From Sinorhizobium terangae (lineage in GTDB: Bacteria; Pseudomonadota; Alphaproteobacteria; Rhizobiales; Rhizobiaceae): 64,000 bases of DNA. Position numbers and translations under genes: made by a program. This document shows positions 17,732 through 25,706 of this stretch, piece by piece. Position 1 is the first letter of the stretch. Each line of letters starts with the position of its first letter. Below the pieces are notes generated by a model. The model worked only from the letters and a program-made list of their open reading frames with translations, made no database searches and had not been told where the DNA came from. The stretch spans positions 1 through 64,000 of the forward strand of contig NZ_CP121660.1 in the NCBI RefSeq assembly GCF_029714365.1. The letters run 5' to 3'.

Positions 17732-18172
17732 CTAGTCGCGGTGGCGGCCAGGTTCCGGCTCCCGAAAATAAAGGCGCTGGATCACTGCCATCATGAGCGC
17801 TGTCGCCCAGCCAAAGATGATCCAGCCATTGACCGCCTCGAACGTCGCAATCTGGCGCCAATCCCTGCCAAGGACAATATCGCCGTATCCAACCGTGGTG
17901 AACGTAACGGTCGAGAAGTAAAAGGCTTCTTCGAAGCTCGGTAAAGCTTCCGCGACATAATAGAACGCCGCCCACAGGCAGACATCGATTATAATGGGAA
18001 ATATCAAGTATATTACCCAGGCGACCGTCACCACGGTCGGGTGGCGATACGCAAAGAATTTCCGCCTCTCGTCGATCCGGCGCAAGGCATGCAGTCCGGC
18101 GGACATGAATAATGCCTGGATGGCGACTGTTATCGCGATCAGGCCGCATGCAATGGAAAGCCGAATTATCAC
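17732..18172 (-). CDS. Two-helix potassium channel
   Basis: A small ion channel of about 146 aa (Ion_trans_2 class). Hydrophobic segments are seen at the N-terminus (RLSIACGLIAITVAIQALFM), in the middle (VTVAWVIYLIFPIIIDVCLW) and after the pore. The selectivity filter TTVGYGD is intact. The start is taken as the GTG at 18172 because GAGGAG lies 6 bases upstream; an ATG at 18274 in the same frame would add 34 polar residues. No ligand-binding RCK domain is present. Confidence 0.87.
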   Translation of the reverse strand: MIIRLSIACGLIAITVAIQALFMSAGLHALRRIDERRKFFAYRHPTVVTVAWVIYLIFPIIIDVCLWAAFYYVAEALPSFEEAFYFSTVTFTTVGYGDIVLGRDWRQIATFEAVNGWIIFGWATALMMAVIQRLYFREPEPGRHRD

Positions 18173-18523
18173 GACGTCTCCTCGGTGTGTCGACGGCTGG
18201 CGGGGCGCATTCAAACCGGGCGTTACCATCTCCGCCGGCGTCAATCTATCAAAGGTCGCCTTGTCCGTGAACATGCGGCAGCCGGCATGATGCGGTCCTG
18301 TGCCGACGATGGTGACTGGCAGGCGGGCGCTCTTTGGATTCGACTTTAGTATGACTTATTAGTCATCGCTTATTTTTGATTGCCTTGTCTGAGCAATTGT
18401 GTAATCTCCTAATTGCGCGGGCACACCTTCAAGCATTTCCTTGTAGTTCCCCTGCCTTGGCGATGTTCTGAAGACGTATTGCGGTGCCGGTGCTTTATTG
18501 CGTCGCCTCCATGATCTCCGTTG

Positions 18524-18564
18524 AACTGAAGAGGCTCCGATCTTTTATCGGAGCTTCTTCAGTT
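18524..18564. repeat. Long hairpin-forming inverted repeat
   Basis: An 18-bp stem with one G-U pair and a 5-base loop; the arms start AACTGAAG and end CTTCAGTT. It is isolated in an AT-richer 470-base gap between the K+ channel and a decayed regulator. It may be the terminator of a lost gene; T residues follow poorly on both sides. Nothing else was recognised between 18173 and 18640. Confidence 0.6.
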
Positions 18565-18639
18565 TATCGGATGAACGAGGAGTTATATTAATAATATATT
18601 TTCGCATAATTCTACATTATCTCATCTCTTCGCAATCTT

Positions 18640-19370
18640 CGTATTAACGCGCGGTCGCACATCGAATACACCGCCGGATAACCGCCAGATGCGTTTTGCG
18701 GCGCCGCCGAGTCTTCCGAATGAGGATCACGTCCCCGCGTGGCGGGTTCCGTCGACCACCGGAAGGCGCAGGCGATATACCTGGGCGAGACGCTCGCGCG
18801 ACTTCCGATCCTCAACCTTTGGCGATATTCCGTTGGATTGAGTCCCGTCGCCTCCGGGAAGCGCCGGAGGAATATGTGTTCTCCTCCAGGGCCGGCGCGA
18901 CCGGCCATCGTCTGCAGCGTGACGGCCTTTGTGCTGCTGCGGGTGCCGGATCTTCAGAATGACCCGGGTCCGCGTGGTCGGGCTTGGGGGCCAGGACGCT
19001 GTAGTAGCTCTGTTCGCGCGCGCCGGGGGTCGACCAGCATGAAGCGCGCTTTCGCAAGCATGACAGCGGTGCCGAGCGACCGGCCGACCAGCTCAGGCCG
19101 AGATTGATCCAGGTTATCATGCCGCCGCGGTAACGATATCATCTTCGTCGATAACGAGCCCGTCCGTATCGATACGCACGTCGCGGTAGCGATTGGCGAT
19201 CACGTCCCGGTTTGACCAGTGGCTCGTGATCGGCGACCGGAAGCGGGCCGGATTCTGCTTGCGTCCGGCGGAGGAATGCTTCCATCGCTGTTCATGTGCG
19301 CCGGTGGCGGGAGGGAAGGTCGCGCATTCAGCAAGAAAATGAGGCTCCGCGGCGACGCCCGCGGCGCGGC
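18640..19370 (-). pseudogene. Degenerate GlxA/AraC-type transcription regulator
   Basis: Three reading frames on the minus strand together recall a GlxA-family regulator (DJ-1/PfpI-like domain plus AraC HTH). In order: YRDVRIDTDGLVIDEDDIVTA (near 19150), GTAVMLAKARFMLVDPRRAR (near 19040), then FLRRFPEATGLNPTEYRQRL (near 18850), the AraC second-helix motif. The pieces are in different frames and the HTH is followed by stops and shifts, so the gene is dead. Boundaries are approximate. Confidence 0.75.
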
Positions 19371-19426
19371 CGCCACTCATAATTCCCGCAGTAGACGGCG
19401 AGTCATCTTTGTCCTATCGGTTGGAC

Positions 19427-20338
19427 ATGAGAACGAGCCTCGAACATCTGCCGGAGAAAAAACAGCGCGAACTTGCCCGGGTCGTGGAGATCATTCACGA
19501 GGAGTTCGCCGATGCGCTCGAAGGAAGTTCAGCGGGCTTCAAGAAGCGCGGTCGGATCCTGAAGATCATCCTGTTCGGCTCCTATGCCCGCGGCACCTTT
19601 GTCGACGAGCCGCATACTATGAAAGGCTATCGCTCCGACTATGATATCCTCGTCATCGTCAATTCGAAGAAGCTTGCCGAACCGCAATACTGGGACAAGG
19701 CGACCGACCGGCTGATGTGGGACAAGGCAGTTTCGACGCCGGTTGGACTGATCGTCCATGGCGCCCGCGAGGTGAACAACTTCCTGGCCGACGGGCAGTA
19801 TTTCTTCGTCGACATCCTACGCGAAGGCATTGTGCTCTACGAACTCGACGACCGGCCGCTGGCGGAACCGAAGCGGCTTGCGTCGTCCGATGCGCTCAGG
19901 GTGGCAATGGAGCATTTCGGTCGGGTTTTCAGGTACTCGACGGCGTTCGCTAAGGGTGCGAGGTTTTATCTCTCCGAAGGGGACTTGAACCTGGCGGTGT
20001 TTGAATTGCACCAAGCCGTTGAGTCAGCCTATTCTGCGTTGCTCCTCACCCTAACCAACTACAGCCCGCCTTCGCATAATCTAAAATTTCTGCGCGGCCT
20101 CGCCGAAGACCAGGATCGCCGGCTTGTCGAAGCCTGGCCGCGTGACCAGCATCGCTTCACCGCCTGGTACAACATACTCAACGAGGCCTATGTGAAGGCG
20201 CGTTACTCCAAGCATTTCGAAATCACAGAGGAAGCTCTTGCATGGCTCATTGAGCGGACCGAACATCTTCACCGTCTTGTCGAGGCGATCTGCAAGGAGC
20301 GTCTGGCCGACTTGGCGCAAACAAGCGGCGTCAACTGA
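19427..20338 (+). CDS. Fused nucleotidyltransferase (MNT) and HEPN domain protein
   Basis: A protein of about 303 aa. The first half is a minimal nucleotidyltransferase of the Pol-beta fold with FGSYARGTF (about 45) and the metal site SDYDILVIV (about 70). The second half (about 150-295) is a HEPN-type helical domain with ELHQAVESAYSALLL and KARYSKHFEI. In two-gene MNT-HEPN toxin-antitoxin pairs the MNT neutralises the HEPN RNase by AMP transfer; here both are in one chain. The start at 19427 (ATG) is preferred to an upstream TTG. Toxin activity is an inference. Confidence 0.85.
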   Translation: MRTSLEHLPEKKQRELARVVEIIHEEFADALEGSSAGFKKRGRILKIILFGSYARGTFVDEPHTMKGYRSDYDILVIVNSKKLAEPQYWDKATDRLMWDKAVSTPVGLIVHGAREVNNFLADGQYFFVDILREGIVLYELDDRPLAEPKRLASSDALRVAMEHFGRVFRYSTAFAKGARFYLSEGDLNLAVFELHQAVESAYSALLLTLTNYSPPSHNLKFLRGLAEDQDRRLVEAWPRDQHRFTAWYNILNEAYVKARYSKHFEITEEALAWLIERTEHLHRLVEAICKERLADLAQTSGVN

Positions 20339-20500
20339 GCCGTCCGGTGGCCGGATTGCCGGCCAGGTCCGAATTACAGCATAACTGCGTCAGTCGAGAT
20401 CAAACAGCATACCGTCCACCGAAGAAACAGCGCGATTGCGCTACACCACCAAAAGCGTTCGGAGCGCTGCTCGCTATAGCGGCGGTCAGGCCGGGCCGGC

Positions 20501-20884
20501 ATGCTGAAGCTTCCGTTCCCGTCGAATGCGATCTCCGGAGAGGGCGGGTTGCCTGTCGCGGCATTGGAGCGCGTGGTCCACCTTCTGGCTCCAAATGACA
20601 GCCAATTCAAGTATCACTTGGTGCCGAAGGCGACCTATTATGAACGCCGAAAGGCGACGCTTCGGCTCTCACAGGACGAAGGGATGCGTGTCGCGCGTGT
20701 CGCCAGGGTTTGGAATCTGTCACTGGATGTTTGGCAAAGCGATGAGGAAGCCCGTAAATTCCTGTTTCGGCCCCACCCCATGCTCGAGAACAAACGTCCG
20801 ATTGCTGTGGTCATTCAGAGCGAGATCGGCGCCAAACTCGTCCTGGAAACCCTCGCAAGCCTGAAATACGGCAGCGCTGCGTGA
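20501..20884 (+). CDS. Antitoxin of Res-Xre system (Xre/MbcA/ParS family, DUF2384)
   Basis: A 127-aa antitoxin. The N-terminal part is an Xre-like DNA-binding region and the C-terminal DUF2384 (MbcA/ParS) part contains VARVWNLSLDVWQSDEEARKFL and HPMLENKRPIAVV, typical of the family. It overlaps the toxin start by 4 bases (GTGA), the normal coupled arrangement. It should block the Res toxin and repress the operon. Confidence 0.92.
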   Translation: MLKLPFPSNAISGEGGLPVAALERVVHLLAPNDSQFKYHLVPKATYYERRKATLRLSQDEGMRVARVARVWNLSLDVWQSDEEARKFLFRPHPMLENKRPIAVVIQSEIGAKLVLETLASLKYGSAA

Positions 20885-21360
20885 GCGCCCAGATTCCTGA
20901 TTGCACGCTGTCGGCACTTCGAATAGGCGATGCGAAAGGGACCTATCCCATATTCGACGCAACCGGCTCAACCATAGCCCCGGGGCGCTGGAACACGCCG
21001 GCAAGCCCGATCATTTACAGCAGCGAGCACTACTCAACGGCGGTGCTCGAAAAGCTGGTGCATGGCAGCGGTCGATTGCCGCCAACCCAGCACTACGTGG
21101 AAATCACAATGCCGCGCGGCTTGACCTATGAGGTCTTTTCGCCGGGCCTCCCAGGCTGGGACGCGATGCCGCCGACAGTGAGCAAGGGGTTTGGCGAGCA
21201 ATGGTGTCTCGAAAGGACGAGCGTAATCTTGTTGGTCCCCAGTGTTGTCGCCCGGCTCGACCGCAATATTTTGATAAATCCAGCTCATTCGGAGTTCCCT
21301 GAAATTCGGATCAGCCTTTATCAGCCGGTTTACTGGGATCGTCGCCTCTTCGGACCGTAA
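20881..21360 (+). CDS. RES-domain toxin
   Basis: A 159-aa RES-family toxin (GTG start within the antitoxin stop). The family depletes NAD+ or ADP-ribosylates targets. Core motifs: LRIGDAKGTYPIFDATGS with the Arg, GRWNTPASPIIYSSEHYSTA and a C-terminal LYQPVYWDRRLF. The catalytic Arg, Tyr and Glu positions appear present. It pairs with the preceding antitoxin, so this is a complete type II module. Confidence 0.93.
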   Translation: MSAQIPDCTLSALRIGDAKGTYPIFDATGSTIAPGRWNTPASPIIYSSEHYSTAVLEKLVHGSGRLPPTQHYVEITMPRGLTYEVFSPGLPGWDAMPPTVSKGFGEQWCLERTSVILLVPSVVARLDRNILINPAHSEFPEIRISLYQPVYWDRRLFGP

Positions 21361-21375
21361 CTGCGCAGTGCGTCT

Positions 21376-21407
21376 TGTAGTAGCTCGCCGCCTGCGTGAC
21401 CGACTTT
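21376..21407 (+). repeat. Direct repeat with the 3' end of the recombinase gene, copy 1
   Basis: 32 bases that match 21889-21920 in 29 positions. On the minus strand they encode KSVTQAASYY in frame, the catalytic end of a tyrosine recombinase, without the rest of a gene. It is either a relic of a second recombinase or a duplicated recombination site. Confidence 0.7.
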
Positions 21408-21494
21408 GCTTTTGTCGTTTCCGCAGGAACTTTATCCCGATTTTGCCATTCTTATCGATCAGTTCCCGCAAAGAGGAACCAAGGAGGAGGGATC

Positions 21495-21854
21495 GTGGAA
21501 ATCAGCGCCAGTGACCGCGAACTTGTCGCGGTGATGAGACAGTATTTTGCGGCCAAAGCCGAGCTGGAGAGCCTGAAAGGACAATTGGAGGCGGCACGAC
21601 AGGCAGTCGGCGAGGCGATCGCCGTATTCTACGATCCCCGCCAGAACGCCGAGCACGCCGCCGACCTGCAACGCTCGCATCGCTTGAGGGGAGAGATGGC
21701 GTCGCTAATGCAGCGTGCTGAAGCCTGGGGCAGGGCAGCATCGGGTGCTGACCGGCACGATAGATCGGAGGCGGAAGCGGAACCGGAAGAATGGCAGCCG
21801 TTTGAGAGGCGAGCCGATGCACTCTTCGGTGCGTCGTCACGCTTAGACGATTAG
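21495..21854 (+). CDS. Small helical protein, unknown function
   Basis: A 119-aa protein predicted from a GTG start that has AAGGAGGAGG 5 bases upstream, a very strong ribosome site. The N-terminal part (about 10-55) reads as a coiled coil (LVAVMRQYFAAKAELESLKG), followed by a charged helix and an acidic tail. No domain recognised. It converges on the recombinase gene, overlapping its end by 12 bases, and lies between the two direct repeats. Confidence 0.6.
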   Translation: MEISASDRELVAVMRQYFAAKAELESLKGQLEAARQAVGEAIAVFYDPRQNAEHAADLQRSHRLRGEMASLMQRAEAWGRAASGADRHDRSEAEAEPEEWQPFERRADALFGASSRLDD

Positions 21855-23036
21855 CCGGGCCGCTCGTCCATTCTTTCGTTCCGCGTTGTTGTAGTAGCTC
21901 GCCGCTTGGGTGACCGATTTGTGCAGTGACTGCTGCATCGCTTCCGGCAGGGAAACACCGCGGTTGGCCGCCTCGGTCAGATAGCCGGACCGAAGTCCAT
22001 GGGCGGAAAATAGTGCCGGATCGAGGCCGGCCTGTTTGCAGCGACTTTTCAGGATCAGGTTGACCGACTGCGGCGTCAGCGCCCGACGATCGAGGTTGCC
22101 CCACTGGTCGATGCGCCGGAACACCGGCCCGTCGTTGATCTGCACTTCCGCCAGCCAATGCTTCAGGGCGCTCACTGGTCGACCGATCAGCAGCACGTGT
22201 TCGTCGTCATCATGCGTCATCGTTTCGGTGCGACCAAGGCGGATCGACAGGCAGGGGAGGGGAGGGGAGCTGACATCCGATGGGTCCGTCTGAACAGGCT
22301 CCTCGTCGACGAGATCCGCGACGCGCAATCCCGCCACTTCGGAGCGGCGACGGCCGCCGGAGGCGAAGGCGGTCAGGAGCAGCGCCCGATCGCGCACGTC
22401 AACCAGTCGATCGGAGGCGCATGTTTCGAGGAGCTTTGCGAGCACTTCGCCAGTGACTGCCTTCCTGCTCTTGCGTTCCCGCGGCCGGGCGCTGGCGCGA
22501 ACGGCAAGCCGCAGCGCGGACTTGAGCGATGGCGCGGCAAAAGCGCCGATCAGGCCGCGCCAGCGGGTGAGGATCGACCACGAGGTCAGCCGCCGCCGCA
22601 CCGTGCCTGGGGCGTGCGGGCCGTCGGCCTTGAGCAGGTGTTCGGCGCGCAATCCGACCTCGACGTCGGCCGGCATGCCGTGAGCCGGATCCTCGGCGCG
22701 CTTGACCGGATCCCAGAGATGATGAGCGACGAATTTCAAGAGCAGCGATTCCGGCGCCGGCCAGGGGAGGGGAGAGCCGGTTGCAAGCTGGCACCAGGCC
22801 TCGAGGTAGCCGAGATCGGAGGCAAGGGCCCTCAATGTGTTGTCGCCCATGCCTTCGGCTGCCAGATGTTTCAGGGTCGCGACATCGTCGTCGGTCAGCA
22901 GCGCGGCGAGCTGGTCGCGTCGGTCGAACGGCAGGATGGCGTCGAGCGCGTCGAGCTCTTCGGCGCGTCGGTGGACCGCTTGGCTGTCCGATTCCGCCGC
23001 TCTATGTTTGTCGATCATTTCGGGCTTGGTTTGCAA
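21843..23036 (-). CDS. Tyrosine-type site-specific recombinase/integrase
   Basis: A 397-aa phage-integrase family protein. The N-terminal SAM-like core-binding part spans about 45-185. The catalytic part has GGRRRSEVAGLRVADL (Arg near 231), the HGLRSG box (His 346, Arg 349) and the nucleophile Tyr in ASYYN (381 or 382). It can catalyse integration or multimer resolution. The location between toxin-antitoxin modules suggests past mobility. Its 3' end is repeated at 21376. Confidence 0.9.
   Translation of the reverse strand: MQTKPEMIDKHRAAESDSQAVHRRAEELDALDAILPFDRRDQLAALLTDDDVATLKHLAAEGMGDNTLRALASDLGYLEAWCQLATGSPLPWPAPESLLLKFVAHHLWDPVKRAEDPAHGMPADVEVGLRAEHLLKADGPHAPGTVRRRLTSWSILTRWRGLIGAFAAPSLKSALRLAVRASARPRERKSRKAVTGEVLAKLLETCASDRLVDVRDRALLLTAFASGGRRRSEVAGLRVADLVDEEPVQTDPSDVSSPPLPCLSIRLGRTETMTHDDDEHVLLIGRPVSALKHWLAEVQINDGPVFRRIDQWGNLDRRALTPQSVNLILKSRCKQAGLDPALFSAHGLRSGYLTEAANRGVSLPEAMQQSLHKSVTQAASYYNNAERKNGRAARLIV
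21889..21920 (+). repeat. Direct repeat within the recombinase 3' end, copy 2
   Basis: The intact copy of the 32-base repeat; it encodes the recombinase active-site Tyr region on the minus strand. It is 513 bp from copy 1. Confidence 0.7.
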
Positions 23037-23043
23037 TTGTCCC

Positions 23044-23445
23044 TCAACCGGATGATGCCGGGTGAATTTTCAGGTCCGTCTGGCCAAAATCGTTGCCCTT
23101 GAACAACAGTGGCGCCTTGGTGATCCTCGCAACAGCATAGGAAAAACAGTCGCCCATGTTGAGCGTCGCCGGGTGGCGGCCTTTGCCGAAGCGGTCGAAC
23201 GCTCGTTCCGCTTCCCGGTAATGCGCCTCATCGAAAGCAATCGCCGTGACGTTCGGAAGCTGGACAAGCTGATCGACAATTTTTGAGGCGTTGGGGAATC
23301 CCTTGCCTGTCAGCACCATGCGCGCCTCCAGCAGGGTCGGCCAGCCGATCGCAACCGCCTCTCGACCGATCAACTGCGTGAACCGTTCGGCCTCCCGCTC
23401 TGCCAGCGCCATCGCCAGAATGACCGACGTATCGACCGCGATCAT
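23044..23445 (-). CDS. vapC: PIN-domain toxin, VapC family
   Basis: A 133-aa PIN-domain ribonuclease. Acidic residues of the active site are visible: D5 in AVDTSVIL, the Glu of LLEARMV (about 40) and GDCFSYAVA (about 97). VapC toxins cleave tRNA or rRNA. The start overlaps the vapB stop by 4 bases. It lies 8 bases upstream of the recombinase start on the same strand. Confidence 0.92.
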   Translation of the reverse strand: MIAVDTSVILAMALAEREAERFTQLIGREAVAIGWPTLLEARMVLTGKGFPNASKIVDQLVQLPNVTAIAFDEAHYREAERAFDRFGKGRHPATLNMGDCFSYAVARITKAPLLFKGNDFGQTDLKIHPASSG

Positions 23446-23699
23446 CGCGGCAAACCGTGTTCGTCGTAGAAATCGTCATGCGCCGATGTCGTGCCGGCCG
23501 GGACCGCACGCCGGCCTTCGGCCATCAAATCCGACAGCACATCGATCGGCGCCCGGGCAGACTGCTGGCGCAGTTCCAGATCGTAGTGCTCGAGCGCCTG
23601 CTCGACCAGCCTGTTGATCGGCTGACCCGTGCGACGCGCCAGCGCGTGCGCCAGATCCCTGGCCTTGGTGCTGCGGACTGACAGTTGCGGTTCGGACAT
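23442..23699 (-). CDS. vapB: Antitoxin, VapB family
   Basis: An 85-aa antitoxin. The N-terminal ribbon-helix-helix-like part reads QLSVRSTKARDLAHALARRT; this type is annotated as VapB/PSK family. The C-terminal acidic tail should bind VapC. The start ATG at 23699 is chosen over 23723 for the AGGAA upstream. A palindrome at 23795 is a likely autoregulatory operator. Confidence 0.88.
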   Translation of the reverse strand: MSEPQLSVRSTKARDLAHALARRTGQPINRLVEQALEHYDLELRQQSARAPIDVLSDLMAEGRRAVPAGTTSAHDDFYDEHGLPR

Positions 23700-23777
23700 T
23701 GCGTTTCCTCGATCAAAGCTCATCGAAGAATAGCGATTTCGGCGTCAGATGGCAAGGAAATCACCTTCAGATGGCTA

Positions 23778-23806
23778 ACTATCGATACTTGAATACTATC
23801 GATAGT
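23778..23806. promoter_or_regulatory. Candidate VapBC operator
   Basis: ACTATCGATA occurs twice, 17 bases apart (23778 and 23795). The second copy is part of a perfect 12-bp palindrome, ACTATCGATAGT. It lies 80-107 bases upstream of vapB. RHH-type VapB complexes bind such repeats, so autoregulation is likely. Confidence 0.6.
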
Positions 23807-24160
23807 GATGGGGCGCGGAAAACAGCGTCCGGATGACGGAAAATAAATGCCTTTTAGCCTCCGTTTGTGGGATTTCAGACGTTAATTCCTATGGCTAATT
23901 GTTTACAAATATGGTCGCTGCTGCTGCAGAGCTTGGTGGCTAGAGGCGCTGTGGCGTTCTCCGGCAGCCAGATCATTGATGGGCATAGCTAAAGAGGCAC
24001 GTGCAAAAGAATATGGAGCACCCGGTAGCCTCTGTTATAGAGCGACAATCTGGATGAAATCACTCTCACCTTGTCTGTCGCGCCGCACTCTTGGTGCTCC
24101 CGTCAGACGGTCTCGACGCCGACGCGCTTTTTGGCCCACCATGTCGGCGCGTGTGATAGT
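23807..24160. other. Intergenic region upstream of vapBC
   Basis: About 350 bases of lower GC DNA without a convincing gene or hairpin. Confidence 0.5.
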
Positions 24161-24590
24161 TCAGCGCTTCTCGGAAGTCTGACGGATTTCTAGACCAGAA
24201 AACCCAACCGCCGCGGCAGGAATGGTCTGTCTATTGCGAGGATCCATAAATAGACCGACCTCGGATAATAGTTTGTCGCCGTCTTGCCATTGTTCGGGCG
24301 CGAGTAGCGGCAAAAGCCTTAAGATGATCAGCGCGGTGCCGTCGGTTTGCGAGAAGGGAAAGTCGGCGAACCAGTCGAAGGCAATTTTGTTTTGCTTGAT
24401 GTAGGTTTCCTTGGCGCCATTGCGCTTGGCGCGTTCGATTGGCCAGTCGTCTGGCGTAAGTTGCACTTGAGGCTGACCAATGAGCGGTAGAAGCGCGACA
24501 CCGGTATGATCGAAATCGAGATAGCACTTAGCGACGTAAAGCCCGCCTCCCGTGAGGGCCGCCTGCCGAGCATACTGAATACTGGTGCCT
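24161..24590 (-). pseudogene. Unidentified gene remnant
   Basis: An open minus-strand frame of about 140 codons without a clear start. It contains CYLDFDHTGVALLPLIGQ and then DWFADFPFSQTDGTALI and a Pro/Leu-rich part. The composition looks coding. It overlaps the end of the cytochrome remnant in another frame, so a deletion probably fused two gene ends. I do not recognise the family. Confidence 0.4.
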
Positions 24591-24822
24591 TGTCGCCCAG
24601 GATATTGCCCTCAAGATCCTCAGCGCCTTTCAACGGGCCGGTAGGGCCGTTGTAGACATAGGCGTTGCAGGCCATCAGATGTCCGTGAGGTCCTCCGGCG
24701 GGGTGTTGATCAGCGGAATCATCCGTTCGGTCGGCTGGCCATCGACTTGCATGTCTGGGGTCAAATGGCAACTGGCACAGCGATTGCGGAAGACGGTCTG
24801 GCCGCGCGCCACCTTATCCGGC

Positions 24823-24829
24823 ACGAGGG
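24823..24829 (+). repeat. Target site duplication of the IS21 element, left
   Basis: ACGAGGG directly before the IS left end TGCCGATTCCGA. Confidence 0.8.
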
Positions 24830-24972
24830 TGCCGATTCCGATGAAGCCGCCCCTTTGTTCCGAGATGATTGCGCCCCCGGATTCCAGGATGATCTCGCCC
24901 CCTTGAGGTTGGGGTCCTGCTGGCTGTCTTAGTTTGTCAGTTGATCGTGGTCGCGAGTCAAGCTTTCCGGCG

Positions 24973-25695
24973 CTAGTTTCGCCGTAAGCTTTCGCCGGAT
25001 AGGTCGATGCGGTGGGCATTGTGAACGAGGCGGTCGAGGATGGCATCGGCATAGGTTGGATTGCCGATGATCTCGTGCCAGGCTGATACCGGAAGCTGGC
25101 TGGTAATGATCGTCGAGCGGCGTCCGTAACGATCTTCGAGAATCTCCAGGAGATCGTGGCGCGCCTGCTCGTTGAGCGGCTCCAGGCCCCAGTCATCGAG
25201 GATCAGGAGCTGCACGTGCCCGAGGGTTCGCTGCAGGCTTGCATAGCGGCCATCGCCGCGAGCCAGGGCAAGATTGGCAAACAGCCGCGGAACGCGCTGG
25301 TAGAGAACCGAGCGATCATCGCGACAGGCTTTATGCCCGAGTGCGCAGGCCAACCAGCTTTTGCCGACGCCGGACGGCCCGCAGATGGCAAGATTGTCGT
25401 GGGCATCAATCCAGTCGCCGCCGATCAGTTTCATGAACAGGGCGCGATCGAGGCCGCGTTCACTGCGATAATCGACATCCTCCGGCACGGCCTGATTGCG
25501 CAGCTTGGCGAACCTCAGACGTGCGGCAAGCTTGCGATCGTAGCGCCAGCTCCATTCTCGCTCGAGCAGCAGCCCGAGCCATTCGGCGTGGGACAATTGT
25601 TCGCTCTCGCCGTTGCTGATCAGTTCGTTGAACGCCTTGGCCATGCCGGTCAGGCCCATGGCGTTCAATTTATCAAGGGTCGGGTGGGCAAGCAT
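24973..25695 (-). CDS. istB: IS21-family helper ATPase IstB
   Basis: A 240-aa AAA+ ATPase that loads the transposase on target DNA. Walker A is CGPSGVGKSWLACALG (near 105), Walker B is LLILDDWG (near 160). It ends with HRIDLSGESLRR, typical of the family. The start is 11 bases after the istA stop. Confidence 0.96.
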   Translation of the reverse strand: MLAHPTLDKLNAMGLTGMAKAFNELISNGESEQLSHAEWLGLLLEREWSWRYDRKLAARLRFAKLRNQAVPEDVDYRSERGLDRALFMKLIGGDWIDAHDNLAICGPSGVGKSWLACALGHKACRDDRSVLYQRVPRLFANLALARGDGRYASLQRTLGHVQLLILDDWGLEPLNEQARHDLLEILEDRYGRRSTIITSQLPVSAWHEIIGNPTYADAILDRLVHNAHRIDLSGESLRRN

Positions 25696-25706
25696 AGGTC
25701 TTCTCC

